Part shown: positions 24,336-34,056 of the stretch, in pieces
How positions within the stretch are numbered: the first letter of the stretch is position 1
Layout of the letters: each line of letters begins with the position of its first letter
The notes under the pieces: model-generated
The model's input: only the letters and a program-made list of their open reading frames with translations
Database searches by the model: none
What the model was told of the DNA's origin: nothing
Program-made: the position numbers and the translations under genes
Source: Pogostemon cablin
Lineage: Eukaryota > Streptophyta > Magnoliopsida > Lamiales > Lamiaceae
Assembly: GCA_023678885.1 (NCBI GenBank)
Contig: CM042970.1
Span: 6,054,355-6,118,354 of the forward strand
Direction of reading: 5' to 3'
DNA length: 64,000 nucleotides

Positions 24336-24456
24336 GTTGGTAATCAGAGCCAATTTACGATTCTCGATGTTTGATTCGAGATTTCAAATGATTTTTGATA
24401 TCGTTGATCAGTCATCGTATGAAGATGATGTTACGTAGATCTACCAAAAAAATGAT

Positions 24457-24834
24457 TTGTTGGTATCCGATCCCATATCATTTTATGGATATGACGGACC
24501 ACCAATCTTCAATGAGGATTATGATGGAGATGAGGATTATGGTGGAAATGAATACTCTGAAGAAGATTTGTGCTATGAACCTCCAATTTTCGATGAGTAT
24601 ATTGATTCAGTGGACATTATAAATTGTGATAATGATGATACACAATTTTCCAATAAGGAGATTGAGTATCGTTCGTTGGAAGCGGATTGTGTTTTTGAGG
24701 TGGAATGTCAAAGTCAAAATTATACTTTTATTTTTGGTCAATTTGTTGAGATTGATGATGAAATGACTTATAATGTTATTGTTAAATCTTATGTTATTTT
24801 TGGAGATGAATCCATGTATGTTGCAACTATTTAG
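24457..24834 (+). CDS. Acidic open frame inside the miniature retrotransposon
   Basis: 125 residues, extremely acidic (Asp/Glu throughout, few Lys/Arg), with repeated PPIFNED / EPPIFDEY motifs near residues 16 and 42. It contains no retroviral zinc knuckle, protease or integrase motif. It ends about 100 bp before the polypurine tract. It may be a remnant of a gag-like region or sequence picked up by the element. I do not recognise a function, and it may not be translated. Confidence 0.35.
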   Translation: MLVSDPISFYGYDGPPIFNEDYDGDEDYGGNEYSEEDLCYEPPIFDEYIDSVDIINCDNDDTQFSNKEIEYRSLEADCVFEVECQSQNYTFIFGQFVEIDDEMTYNVIVKSYVIFGDESMYVATI

Positions 24835-24940
24835 CTACAAGAGTTTAAGGATATTCCTGCACATCTTCGAACCCGAACCTTTAGGATCGCTATTACACAA
24901 GACTGGATTCGAGTGCGAATCCTTTTCAAGAGGAGGAGAT

Positions 24941-25277
24941 TGATGCAGATAATTATAGTATAGATTAATTAGTATTGATATGATTTAATTTTGATTTGTT
25001 TCATTAATTTTAGAATAATTAGTATTAATGTTTTGATTTATTTCCTTTATATAAGTTTATCATTAATGTAATAGATTTTGATAACACGGTGATCTTATTA
25101 TTGTATCAGGGAGTTGAATTGATTAATGAAAATGAGAGTTGTCTCATAGCCTCTTTTACGGTATTCTTATGAATCAACGTATTTGAGAAGTTTATCTTCC
25201 GGTATTCTTTAAGAATCAACGGATTATAGAGTTTGTTCTACGTATTATCATTTTTATTATACGCTCTCGCTGCATCA
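24941..25277 (+). repeat. 3' LTR of the miniature retrotransposon
   Basis: 337 bp, TGATGCAG to CTGCATCA, nearly the same as 23986-24335 apart from the indels noted there. Confidence 0.85.
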
Positions 25278-25309
25278 ATTGCAAATGTATTTCATGTTAC
25301 ATTTTGGTG

Positions 25310-25560
25310 TTACATCTACTGCTACACAAGTTAGATGACTGACACATATGCGAGGAGAAAAATCTCAACTCTATTGTTACACAAGTTAAATGAATGACAC
25401 ATATTCGAGGAGAAAAATCTCAACTCATACCCTTAGGATTAATATTTTTCTTTTCTATTATATCCTACGTGTCAAATATTCAACAATTCATAACAAAAGA
25501 TATATTATCAAAATATAACAAAAGATCCGAACCGGAGTTGATATGATTTATATATGTATA
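25310..25560. repeat. Dispersed repeat with internal tandem duplication
   Basis: The ~60-bp unit TACACAAGTTAGATGACTGA ... GGAGAAAAATCTCAACTC occurs twice in tandem (near 25324-25380 and 25381-25430). The whole block resembles 46775-46960 (TTAGATGAGTGACACGTATG ... ACAGGAGATTCGAACCG). Confidence 0.45.
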
Positions 25561-25639
25561 TAAAATTGGTTTTGAAAATATGAGTATAGATTTTAACAAC
25601 TAAAAACAAAATTTTAAAACAAAAACAAACATAAATTTA

Positions 25640-26060
25640 GGGTGATTTTTTGGTGCAACAGGTGTACCTAGGGTTAATGGGTTAAAAATTGGGTATAGTG
25701 GACAATTTTTTTGAAAAAATTAATTATTTTATTTTATTTAGTGGTGGAGATTAAATTAAAGTAAAATCTAACGATAAAAACTGACAGGTGCACCGGTGCA
25801 CTATATTAGAGGGGTGATTCTGGGTTGCATCTTTTAATTGTGCAAAAAGGTGATTTCGCCCACCCCAGGTGCCCCCCACTCCGGCCCAACAGCTTGTGAA
25901 GGAGAGAACACCTCTTAATTTATAAGTTAAAATGGGTAGTGGAGTGGTTTTTTTTAAAAAAAAAATTAATTATCTTATTTTATTTTATGGTGGAGATTGA
26001 ATTAAAAATTAATCTAACAATTAAGATTGTCCAGGTGCACCCTAGTTGTACTCATAAATT
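25640..26060. repeat. Two tandem copies of a GGTGCACC-bordered repeat
   Basis: The segments near 25655-25800 and 25880-26050 share TAATTATTTTATTTTATTTA-like DNA, GGTGGAGATTAAATTAAA and a CAGGTGCACC end. They look like two related non-coding elements side by side. Confidence 0.4.
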
Positions 26061-26062
26061 AG

Positions 26063-26345
26063 TACTCCTTCATCCCAACAAGTTTTTCACTCTTTTCTTG
26101 CTTGTTAGTCCCACTATACTCTTTACCATCCAAAAATAGTAAAAGTCTCAAAGCAAATAACCTCTCACTACATTATATTTTTAAAAAGACCTTCCTTACT
26201 TAACTCACATAATTTACTTTATCATTTTTATTACATAAAAACACAATAATACCACTAAAAGTTAATAAAATTGATAAAAAAAAAAACTATTCTTAAACTC
26301 CGTATATACAATAACAATGAAAAGCTTAGTAGGATAGAGAAAGTA
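26063..26345. mobile_element. Stowaway-like MITE
   Basis: TACTCCTTCATCCCAACAAG against GTAGGATAGAGAAAGTA; 283 bp. Confidence 0.5.
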
Positions 26346-26440
26346 ATTAAATTTTCCCTCGGGGCATACTTTAGAGGAAAGACATTCTAACTAAGTGACA
26401 ACTGGAGATTGGAATTTCGAATCTAGCATTTGATATGAAT
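26346..26440 (+). mobile_element. SINE-like fragment
   Basis: AAAGACATTCTAACTAAGTG followed by GGAATTTCGAATCTAGC, the same ordered words as at 10815-11085. Probably a partial copy of one family. Confidence 0.3.
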
Positions 26441-26499
26441 TTTTTTTTTTGCAAATACAGTCAAATAGTAAAAACTCTTTATAATCCAACCTATCCAAC

Positions 26500-26694
26500 T
26501 AGTTCCTCCGTCCATCCTCAATGTATCCCTTTGCTTTTTGCAAGTGGATTAAGGAGTATTATTATTTTATGCGTAGTAAGTAGTTGTATTAGTGGAGGAT
26601 TTGAGTCTCATAGTCCAAAAAGTGAAATGAATAAATTAAGGATTGACGACTCAAAATGATAAAATTGATAGATTGACACTGGCCGAAGGGAGTA
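26500..26694. mobile_element. Stowaway-like MITE
   Basis: TAGTTCCTCCGTCCATCCTC against ACTGGCCGAAGGGAGTA; interior TGGATTAAGGAGTATTATTA. Confidence 0.6.
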
Positions 26695-27588
26695 TTTAAA
26701 TCCTTCATCAATCCTAAGATGATTTTTGTTTTGAGATCTTTTGAAATTTGAAAATGAGAATAGTGATTGTAGGTTTATTTTGAGTTTTTGAAGGGTAGGG
26801 TAAGTTTTAATTTATGTCAAATCTATATATATAAAATAACACAATAGTTCTTAAAATGAAAAGTTCCCGCTAAAAAATTGCTAAAAAAGGAAAGTCGTTG
26901 AAAAGTTGATATTGCTGTTTACAGCTCATTGTTTCTTAATTTCCTCATATTAATATTACTAAAAAATATTAAATTTGAACTCCAAATCTGTAAGGAATGG
27001 AGCAAAACTTCTTCCACACTCTGTATTGGAAATTGGAGCTAAATTTTAGCTTCTCCAAGAAGCTAAATTCTTTTCTATAAAAATAGAAGAGAGAGATGAC
27101 AACGTTCTGTAAAAATTTTTCAACGTGTTGATGAGTAATCAAAAATTCCATTCATTTGGAATGCATACATTATAAGATATTTGCAAAGCTTCATATCTAA
27201 TTCTTTTATATTATCAATCAAATTCTTTACATGAGCTTATTCGTGTATCGTAAGAAAGATTGAAAAGAATAATACAAAAGTAAAAGTTTATCAATTTCGT
27301 GGACAATGGTTAAAACCATTTCACAAATTCAGACAGAGCTATTACGTATTCAAAGTTTAAATTAACGAAGAGATTACATAGCAATTCAGATTTCAGACAG
27401 AGCAACTGATGAATTAGATACAGTTAATAAGAAATTGAAGCAAGTGATGGATTCAGAATCGCAAATCACCTCATACAGAGATTACAACGTCGACGTGCTT
27501 CGACTGCCATTAAAGAGATGAATAAAATTAAGGAGAGGAAGGAGAAGCACGCTGTGGCCTTAGTCGGAGGAGATCCCCCGATCGGCGG
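26695..27588. other. Intergenic DNA next to the proline-rich pseudogene
   Basis: AT-rich sequence up to about 27480, with no recognised gene. Confidence 0.35.
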
Positions 27589-27733
27589 CTATCCTCCTCT
27601 TGTCGGAGGCGCCGGAGGAGAACCACCGCTGGCCGGCGACGGCACAAACAGCGTATCAGGAGATCCCGATGGAGGCGGGGTCGAAGCCGTCGAGGACGGC
27701 GGGCTGGTGCTGGGAGTTGGGGTGGAAGGAGAC

Positions 27734-27988
27734 TGTTAGGCGGATACGGTCGTCATCGTCGTCCGTGTTCGTCGTCTACGCCGGAGAAGGTGGTCGAGGG
27801 AAGAACTCCACAGTGCTCAGATTCCCGTTGAACTCACACAAGAATTCAAATCCACGTTCTACCCGTAAGGGTCACAAATGGGTGATTAAATAGGGGCAAA
27901 AGTGTAAGGCTATGGGCCAAGACCCACTTGGCCCAATACTTTGAGATAGAAGACCAACATTTGGGCCAAATACCCAACGGGCCCAACA
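27734..27988 (-). repeat. 3' LTR of the Copia element
   Basis: 255 bp, TGTTAGGCGG to GGGCCCAACA on the + strand. It carries two extra bases (CA) near 27876 relative to the other LTR. Confidence 0.93.
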
Positions 27989-28002
27989 AATCTCCACCTT
28001 GG
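27989..28002 (-). promoter_or_regulatory. Polypurine tract of the Copia element
   Basis: Minus strand reads CCAAGGTGGAGATT immediately before the 3' LTR, the usual plus-strand primer position of Copia elements. Confidence 0.8.
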
Positions 28003-28276
28003 CCCAAATCATCTACCCTTGTGTATGACTAAATGGGAATTCATCATTGCACTTTTCCCCGGACACCTGCAAAACGAAAGACACAAAGTCAAATGCAAGA
28101 TCCAGAAATTTGACACAAAGTCAAGGTATCACAAAAGATACACAAATCTAAGCCGAAGCAAAGATCACGGACACACAGTCACAAAATGTTTAAAATATCC
28201 CAAGGACAAAATAAACGGAGCACACAAGCTCAAGAGTGGACACAACATCCACGGAAAGAATTGCATACAACATGCT

Positions 28277-30430
28277 TCAATCAAGAGAGTCGAAATTTAA
28301 AGTCCTCATGCAAGACCTAAATTTTTCAACAGATAAGCATTTAGTACCCATATCAGCAGGATTAAACTCAGATGCAATCTTTTCCAGGTTAACAATACCT
28401 TTTTCCACAATATCACGAATGAAATGATACCTAACATCTATATGCTTGGTCCTATCATGGAAAACAGGGTTTTTACACAACTGAATCGCAGACATACTAT
28501 CAGAAAACACAGTGGCACATTTGTCAAGAAAACCTATTTCATTCAGAAGGCCTTGCAGCCAAATAGCTTCCTTTAAAGCATCAGTAATAGCCACGTATTC
28601 AGATTCAGTTGTAGATAAAGCAACCACATGCTGTAACTGAGACTTCCAACTTATGCAAGAGCCACACAAAGTAAACACATAAGAAGTTGTAGACTTCCTA
28701 TTATCCCTATCATTTGCATAATTGGAATCAACATAGCCAACAAGGCTCACACCATTTGCAGATTTGGAAAAGCGCAAACTTACCTCCATGGAGCCCTTGA
28801 GGTATCTCAAGAGCCATTTCAAAGCCTCCCAATGAGGCGCACCTGGATTAGCCATATACCTACTCAAGCAACTAACAGAATATGCAATATCTAGTCTAGT
28901 GCTAACCATAAGATACATAACAGACCCAATGGCATTGGAATAAGGAACCTTTTCCATTTCAGCAATTTCAGAATCAGTCTTTGGAGACTGATCCTTACTT
29001 AACACAAAGTGAGCAGCAAGAGGCACATTCACAGTTTTAGCAGACATCATAGAGAATTTACTCAAAATCTTTTCAACATATGAAATCTGATTAAGCAAGA
29101 GAACATTGTTCTTCCTATCTCTATCAATGTTCATACCAAGAATCCTTTTAGCATCTCCAAGATCTTTCATATCAAAATTATCACATAGACTCTTTTGAAC
29201 AAGCTCAACATATTCAAGATCAGGGCTAACAATTAGCATATCATCCACATATATGAGCAGAAAAACGGGAACAGAAGTATCAATCTTGAAGTAAAGACAA
29301 TTATCATGCAAGCTTCTCTTAAACTTCAACGATGTCATGCATTGATCAAACTTCTTATTCCACTGTCTAGGAGATTGTTTCAAGCCATACAAGGATTTCT
29401 TCAAAAGACATACATGATCAGGATTTTTGGGGTCCACAAAACCCTCAGGTTGTTTCATGAAAATCTTTTTGTCTAAATCACCATTAAGAAAAGCCGTTTT
29501 GACATCCATTTGCTTTAATTCCCAATCAAAATGAGCAACTAATGCAAGCATTATACGAATAGTGGTGAATTTAACAACAGGAGCAAAGATTTCATTATAA
29601 TCAACCCCTTCCTTTTGAGTAAAACCTTTTGCTACCAATCTAGCTTTAAATCTAACATTTTCAGGCTCATGTTTCACTTTGAAAAGCCACTTGCAATCAA
29701 CAACAGAGCAATGAGCAGGTTTTGGAACCAGAGTCCAAGTATGATTAACATGCAACGATTTCATTTCATCTTTCATAGCATTTAACCATTTCACAGAGTT
29801 GTCAGATTTTAAAGCCTCTTGATAGGTCTTAGGTTCATTATCAACACTTTCAAACGCATTACAAGCATGAGTATCAATATGAAAATCATCATACCTAGCA
29901 GGTGGCCTAATATTCCTTCTAGGTCTATCCCTAGGCAACACATAGTCATCATCTTCAGGAATATCATGCACATTTTCATCATTGATAGTAGGTTCATTGG
30001 CAACAAGTTCTTGATCAACAACAGTGTCAGACAAGTTTTCTACATCAGATAACAAAGGAGACAACTCCACCTCACTCGAAGAAGTGGTAGGATCATGTAA
30101 AGGCACAACATCAGGCAACTGAGCAGATAAGCAAGGAAATTCAGATTCATTGAAGATCACATCCCTACTAATCACGATTTTGAAACCCGGTTCAGAAAAA
30201 TCCCACAGCCTATAACCTTTAACACCCTCAGGATAACCAAGAAAAACACATTTTCTACTCCTAGGATCCAATTTGTCATGTTTCTGACGCACAAACGCAG
30301 CACAGCCAAATACACGTAGCACAGAATAATCAATACTTTTACCAAAAAACACATAGTCAGGGCACTTACCCTTTAAAGGCACAGAGGGGGATTTGTTTAT
30401 TAAAAAATGCTGCGGTAATAAGCGCCTCAC
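28277..30430 (-). CDS. Copia reverse transcriptase-RNase H part of the polyprotein
   Basis: Second half of the polyprotein, in another frame from gag-integrase. It opens with the integrase C-terminal region (VFGCAAFVRQKHDKLDPRS, VFLGYPEGVKGYRLWD). The reverse transcriptase core (about residues 215-450) has WLFKVKHEP, MDVKTAFLNGDLD and the catalytic YVDD motif. RNase H follows, with VGYVDSNYANDRDNRKS, ALSTTESEY and the C-terminal HIDVRYHFIRD. The frame runs intact to its natural stop at 28277. The stated start is only the first in-frame ATG after the frameshift; natural translation would enter from the upstream gag frame. Confidence 0.92.
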   Translation of the reverse strand: MRRLLPQHFLINKSPSVPLKGKCPDYVFFGKSIDYSVLRVFGCAAFVRQKHDKLDPRSRKCVFLGYPEGVKGYRLWDFSEPGFKIVISRDVIFNESEFPCLSAQLPDVVPLHDPTTSSSEVELSPLLSDVENLSDTVVDQELVANEPTINDENVHDIPEDDDYVLPRDRPRRNIRPPARYDDFHIDTHACNAFESVDNEPKTYQEALKSDNSVKWLNAMKDEMKSLHVNHTWTLVPKPAHCSVVDCKWLFKVKHEPENVRFKARLVAKGFTQKEGVDYNEIFAPVVKFTTIRIMLALVAHFDWELKQMDVKTAFLNGDLDKKIFMKQPEGFVDPKNPDHVCLLKKSLYGLKQSPRQWNKKFDQCMTSLKFKRSLHDNCLYFKIDTSVPVFLLIYVDDMLIVSPDLEYVELVQKSLCDNFDMKDLGDAKRILGMNIDRDRKNNVLLLNQISYVEKILSKFSMMSAKTVNVPLAAHFVLSKDQSPKTDSEIAEMEKVPYSNAIGSVMYLMVSTRLDIAYSVSCLSRYMANPGAPHWEALKWLLRYLKGSMEVSLRFSKSANGVSLVGYVDSNYANDRDNRKSTTSYVFTLCGSCISWKSQLQHVVALSTTESEYVAITDALKEAIWLQGLLNEIGFLDKCATVFSDSMSAIQLCKNPVFHDRTKHIDVRYHFIRDIVEKGIVNLEKIASEFNPADMGTKCLSVEKFRSCMRTLNFDSLD

Positions 30431-32270
30431 CCCAAAACTTTTTAGAAAGTCCAGAAGACACCAACATGCTCCTCACCCTTTCTAACAAAGTCCTATTCAT
30501 CCTCTCAGCAACCCCATTCTGTTGGGGAGTGTAAGGAGCAGACTTGTGTCTCACAATTCCAGATTTGACACATAAATCATCCATGGCATTATTGCAAAAT
30601 TCCAATCCATTATCAGTTCTAAGATACTTAATCTTTTTACCCATTTGATTTTCAATCAAAGTTTTCCAATTTTTGAACTTTTCAAAAACATCAGATTTGT
30701 TTTTAAGCAAAATCACCCACACTTTTCTTGAAAAATCATCAATAATGGACAGAAAATACACATTGCCACCTTGAGTTGGCTCACTAGAAGGCCCCCACAC
30801 ATCAGCATGTAGGTACTCAAGTATATCACTACACGAAGAAGTCTTAGGGTATGGGGAAACAGGGAATTTCACCTTCGCATGTTTGCCTTGCACACAAGAA
30901 TCACAGAAAGGAATGCATGTAAGCTTATCATTACCAAAAGAACCAGCTTTATGCAATATTTCAAGACCTTTTCCACTCATGTGACCTAACCTACCATGCC
31001 AAATATTTGTTTTATCTTCTTTAACCGCGTTAGCAGACATAACAACAGATTTAGCACAACAAACATACAGGTTATTCCTTTTTTCAGCATTAAAGATGGG
31101 CACAGAACCCTTTACAATAGACATGCAACCCTTTCCCCACCTACCCTCAAGCCCCTCATCTTCAAGTGCAGCACAAGAAATCAAGTTGTTACACAAATCA
31201 GGCACATGTCGCACGTTTTTCAAAGTGAACACAGAATCATCTTCAAAACGCAAGCAAATGTCACCAACACCAAGCACATCACATCTTCTTTCATTAGCCA
31301 TAGACACAGATCCATGAGAAACATTTTTATATGAAGAAAAAAGATGTTTAGAAGGTGTCATATGAAATGTGCAACCGGAATCCACAAGCCATTCACTATC
31401 ACACAGAGATGAATGCACAGAATTCACACAATTATCAGAAATAGCAAACACATCACCATAATTCACAGATTCAGAGGCAACATTAGCATGATCATTAGAA
31501 TTATTCCTCTTAGGATGAGGACACTTGTTCGCAAAATGTCCCCTTTCATGGCAATTAAAGCATTTCTTCTTTTTCTTGTCCCCATTCTGATTATTCTGGG
31601 ATTTCACATCAGAATTTTTGTCCTTGTTCTTATTCTTGTTCTTGTTCTTGTTACGATTGTTAGGTTTCCCCTTAACATGCATAACCTCCCCAGAATTCTT
31701 AACACCCCCATTTTGTTTTAAATCATGCTCTTTGCTTTTTAAGGCATTCACCACAATATCAAGAGTAACGTCATCACGACCATACTTTATAGCAGACTTG
31801 ACATCATTGTAAGAATCAGGTATAGCATTTAAAAGCACAATAGGAGTGTATTCATCAATATGCTTGTCACCAGTTAGCTTAATATCTTGAATCAACTTCG
31901 TGAACACATCCAAATTTTCTTCAACATCTTTGTTTAAATCAAGTTTAAAACGAAAGAATTTTTCCAGAAGAAACATTTTACTAGGCAAAGATGTTTCAGT
32001 GTACAACTTATCCAACGTTTCCCACAAAACTTTTGCGGACTCATGCACACCAACTTTTCTAAGCACAGGATCAGAAAGATTCAAGATAATCGCAGACAAA
32101 GCAAGCTCATTCATCTCAGCCATTTTAGCAGGTGTATCATCCTTATCATACGAGTGATCTACAGCTTTGAATACCCTTTGTTGAATGAGTATGCACTTCA
32201 TTTTCTGTTTCCAGATACTGAAGTCTCGCTTACCATCAAACGGTGCTTGTCCAAACGAAGACGAAGCCAT
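30366..32270 (-). CDS. Copia gag-protease-integrase part of the polyprotein
   Basis: 634 residues from ATG 32270. Gag occupies the first ~230 residues (starting MASSSFGQAPFDGKRDF), followed by a Lys/Asn-rich linker and a CCHC zinc knuckle CFNCHERGHFANKC. The aspartic protease site appears as WLVDSGCTFHM. The integrase has the HHCC zinc-binding segment (HGRLGHMSGKGLEILHKAG with CDSCVQGK), the DDE core (ADVWGP, IIDDFSRKVWV, LRTDNGLEF) and PYTPQQNGVAERMNRTL. The frame fails at an A6 run (+ strand 30402-30407), after which about a dozen unrelated residues lead to a stop. The frame of 28277-30430 continues the protein beyond the break. Confidence 0.93.
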   Translation of the reverse strand: MASSSFGQAPFDGKRDFSIWKQKMKCILIQQRVFKAVDHSYDKDDTPAKMAEMNELALSAIILNLSDPVLRKVGVHESAKVLWETLDKLYTETSLPSKMFLLEKFFRFKLDLNKDVEENLDVFTKLIQDIKLTGDKHIDEYTPIVLLNAIPDSYNDVKSAIKYGRDDVTLDIVVNALKSKEHDLKQNGGVKNSGEVMHVKGKPNNRNKNKNKNKNKDKNSDVKSQNNQNGDKKKKKCFNCHERGHFANKCPHPKRNNSNDHANVASESVNYGDVFAISDNCVNSVHSSLCDSEWLVDSGCTFHMTPSKHLFSSYKNVSHGSVSMANERRCDVLGVGDICLRFEDDSVFTLKNVRHVPDLCNNLISCAALEDEGLEGRWGKGCMSIVKGSVPIFNAEKRNNLYVCCAKSVVMSANAVKEDKTNIWHGRLGHMSGKGLEILHKAGSFGNDKLTCIPFCDSCVQGKHAKVKFPVSPYPKTSSCSDILEYLHADVWGPSSEPTQGGNVYFLSIIDDFSRKVWVILLKNKSDVFEKFKNWKTLIENQMGKKIKYLRTDNGLEFCNNAMDDLCVKSGIVRHKSAPYTPQQNGVAERMNRTLLERVRSMLVSSGLSKKFWGEALITAAFFNKQIPLCAFKG

Positions 32271-33593
32271 GGGTATTTAAAGTTGAGTAGAACACACTTT
32301 GAACGGAGAAAATACAGAAATACAGAGCAACAATCTGTCACACACCGGTTGACACTACTCTAATCACACACAAAGCGAGAAACGGAGCAGTATAACACAC
32401 AAGGACAGATTTTCAGCAGCGGAAATTGAAAGACTAAGATGACAGTTTCACAAAAGAAACAAACAAGAACAGTAATAAGAGGGCCAGCCGCCTCAGGGCA
32501 TCACACAAGAGCAAATAAGAGGGCCAGCCGCCTCAGGGCATCACACAAGAAAAATAAATAAGAAAGGCTCAAGCTATTTCACCAGAGCGGTGTCTCCGAC
32601 GAGAACACCGTACCACCTCTACGAGCCACCAGCCCGTTACTTAACGGGGGCGGATCCCTCGTAGTCTTGTTCACGTAGCAAACGCGAACGGGGCAGCCTC
32701 CACTCCAAGTTTCAACCTACACACAAAGTGAGAAACATTGGGGGTTAGTGAAGATCAATCCGGAAAAATAACAAAACAAATTTGAAATTTTTCGGAACAA
32801 TATAAAATGAGGGGGAGGGACACTTCCCTTCCACAAATGGTCACTCCAATCTGGGACCCTTGCGCCGGCGGTCAACTCCGGCGGTCAACGGCGGCGGTGG
32901 CCGGAGGTCAGCGGCGACGGCAGGAGGCTGACGGTCAGCGGTGGCGGCGCGGCTGCAGATCCGACTCCAGGTGGCTGCTGGCGGTGTCCGGCAGCTCCAG
33001 CGGTCTCCGACGGTCAGCTGGTCAGCCGCGGCGTACGGTGGCAGGACAGCGGCGGTCTCGCTGCGGTCTCCAGTCGCGGTGCGCGATTCTGCGCGAACCC
33101 GGCGGCTGCGACGGAACCCTAGCCCAACGGCGGCGACGGTTGCGACTGAGCGCAGCGGCGTCGCGTTTCCGGCGACCAGATTCAGCAGCGTTCGGTGTCG
33201 CGTTCCTGGCGAGCTGCGTAGCGACGTACGGCGGCTTCGATCTGACCGGTGGCGGCGCGTTTCTGCAGGTCGCGATTCCTGCAGCGGCGGCGGCTTCGCG
33301 GAGCCCTAGCGTCGCGTTCCCGGCGGACAGAACCAGCGACGGCAGCAGCGCGTTCCTCTCTCCCACCGGAGGCGAGCGGCGGCAGCGGTCCGACCGGCGA
33401 CGAGGTCTGAGGGCGGACGGCAGCGGTGCGATGCTGCAGATCGGAGATGCCCTCCTTTAGATCGGCGACGCGGCGGCTCCGATCGGACAGATCGCGATTC
33501 CGGCGAGAAAATCCAGCGGCGGCCGGACGGCGGCGATCTCCCACCGGCGGCTGACGGTCAGCAGCTTCGGGAGATGGACGGACGACGAAACCC
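32271..33593 (-). other. Long GC-rich leader of the Copia element
   Basis: Between the primer site and gag lies about 1.3 kb. 32800-33560 is very GC-rich, with CGGCGG/GCGGCG words. It is open in several frames on both strands, all giving Arg/Ala/Gly-rich translations without recognisable domains. A 37-bp direct duplication lies at 32474-32510 and 32514-32550 (AGAGGGCCAGCCGCCTCAGG core). The GC-rich block may be an acquired segment or an untranslated leader. Confidence 0.6.
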
Positions 33594-33605
33594 GCTCTGA
33601 TACCA
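33594..33605 (-). promoter_or_regulatory. Primer-binding site of the Copia element
   Basis: Minus strand TGGTATCAGAGC, one base downstream of the 5' LTR end; matches the 3' end of plant initiator tRNA-Met. Confidence 0.9.
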
Positions 33606-33606
33606 C

Positions 33607-33859
33607 TGTTAGGCGGATACGGTCGTCATCGTCGTCCGTGTTCGTCGTCTACGCCGGAGAAGGTGGTCGAGGGAAGAACTCCACAGTGCTCAGATTCCCG
33701 TTGAACTCACACAAGAATTCAAATCCACGTTCTACCCGTAAGGGTCAAATGGGTGATTAAATAGGGGCAAAAGTGTAAGGCTATGGGCCAAGACCCACTT
33801 GGCCCAATACTTTGAGATAGAAGACCAACATTTGGGCCAAATACCCAACGGGCCCAACA
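33607..33859 (-). repeat. 5' LTR of the Copia element
   Basis: 253 bp, same as 27734-27988 except for a 2-bp indel. It should hold the element's promoter on the minus strand. Confidence 0.93.
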
Positions 33860-34056
33860 GAGACGGCGTGGATGGCGGAGGAAAAGTGGAGACGGGCGGA
33901 GGTAGGGATGACGAAGGAGGCGGGTTAGTGGCTGGAGAAGTGGGACTCACTGGTGGAGGATTGACCACATCTGGGGGCGGCGTCAGGCGGCGGAGCTGTG
34001 TTGTTGGATGGCGGTGAGAACGACGGCAATGCGAAGACCGGCGCTGGTGACGACAT

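Larger units (their letters stand above)
23986..25277 (+). mobile_element. Miniature LTR retrotransposon (TRIM/LARD-like), 1.29 kb
   Basis: Two LTRs (23986-24335 and 24941-25277) flank only 605 bp of internal DNA. The 3' LTR begins TGATGCAG and ends CTGCATCA. Target duplication ATTGC at 23981-23985 and 25278-25282. A primer-binding site TGGTAATCAGAGC (24338-24350; tRNA-iMet type with one extra A) follows the 5' LTR, and a polypurine tract AAGAGGAGGAGAT (24928-24940) precedes the 3' LTR. No gag, protease or reverse transcriptase is present, so it must have moved with enzymes from another element. Confidence 0.85.
27734..33859 (-). mobile_element. Ty1/Copia retrotransposon, recent insertion, 6.1 kb
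   Basis: Complete minus-strand element: 5' LTR 33607-33859, 3' LTR 27734-27988, exact 5-bp target duplication GAGAC (27729-27733 and 33860-33864). Primer-binding site TGGTATCAGAGC (minus strand, 33594-33605) is complementary to initiator tRNA-Met. A polypurine tract (27989-28002, minus) precedes the 3' LTR. The domain order gag, protease, integrase, reverse transcriptase, RNase H defines Copia. The LTRs differ, by eye, only by a 2-bp indel, so insertion was recent. One frameshift at 30402-30407 breaks the single polyprotein frame. The leader is unusually long (about 1.3 kb) and GC-rich. Confidence 0.95.
27589..34056 (-). pseudogene. Proline-rich (PERK-like) gene fragment split by a Copia insertion
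   Basis: Outside the Copia element the minus strand reads as a Pro/Ser/Thr-rich protein. It starts at ATG 34056 (MSSPAPVFALPSFSPPSNN), shifts by one base near the C-run around 33980, continues as NPPPVSPTSPATNPPPSSS and STFPPPSTPS to the insertion at 33860, then resumes in the same frame at 27733 as PSTPTPSTSPPSS and GGSPPAPPTRGG to a TAG at 27589-27591. The MSSPAP start and PPP/SPPS composition resemble the extracellular region of PERK receptor-like kinases, but no transmembrane or kinase segment follows, so only an N-terminal piece is present. It is therefore broken three ways: frameshift, premature stop and retrotransposon insertion. The Gly-rich + strand frames here are its antisense shadow. 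PERK identity is inferred from composition only. Confidence 0.55.

Noticed and set aside
24395..24622. 75-residue Met-rich frame in the miniature retrotransposon
   Set aside because: Shifted-frame shadow of the longer acidic frame.
27518..27893. Gly-rich + strand frames beside the Copia LTR
   Set aside because: They are antisense to the proline-rich frame and, downstream, run into the LTR.
29809..32157. + strand frames across the Copia coding region
   Set aside because: Antisense shadows of gag-pol.
32807..33544. Four open frames of 114-217 residues in the Copia leader
   Set aside because: High GC removes stop codons by chance; the translations are Arg/Ala/Gly-rich without domains on either strand.
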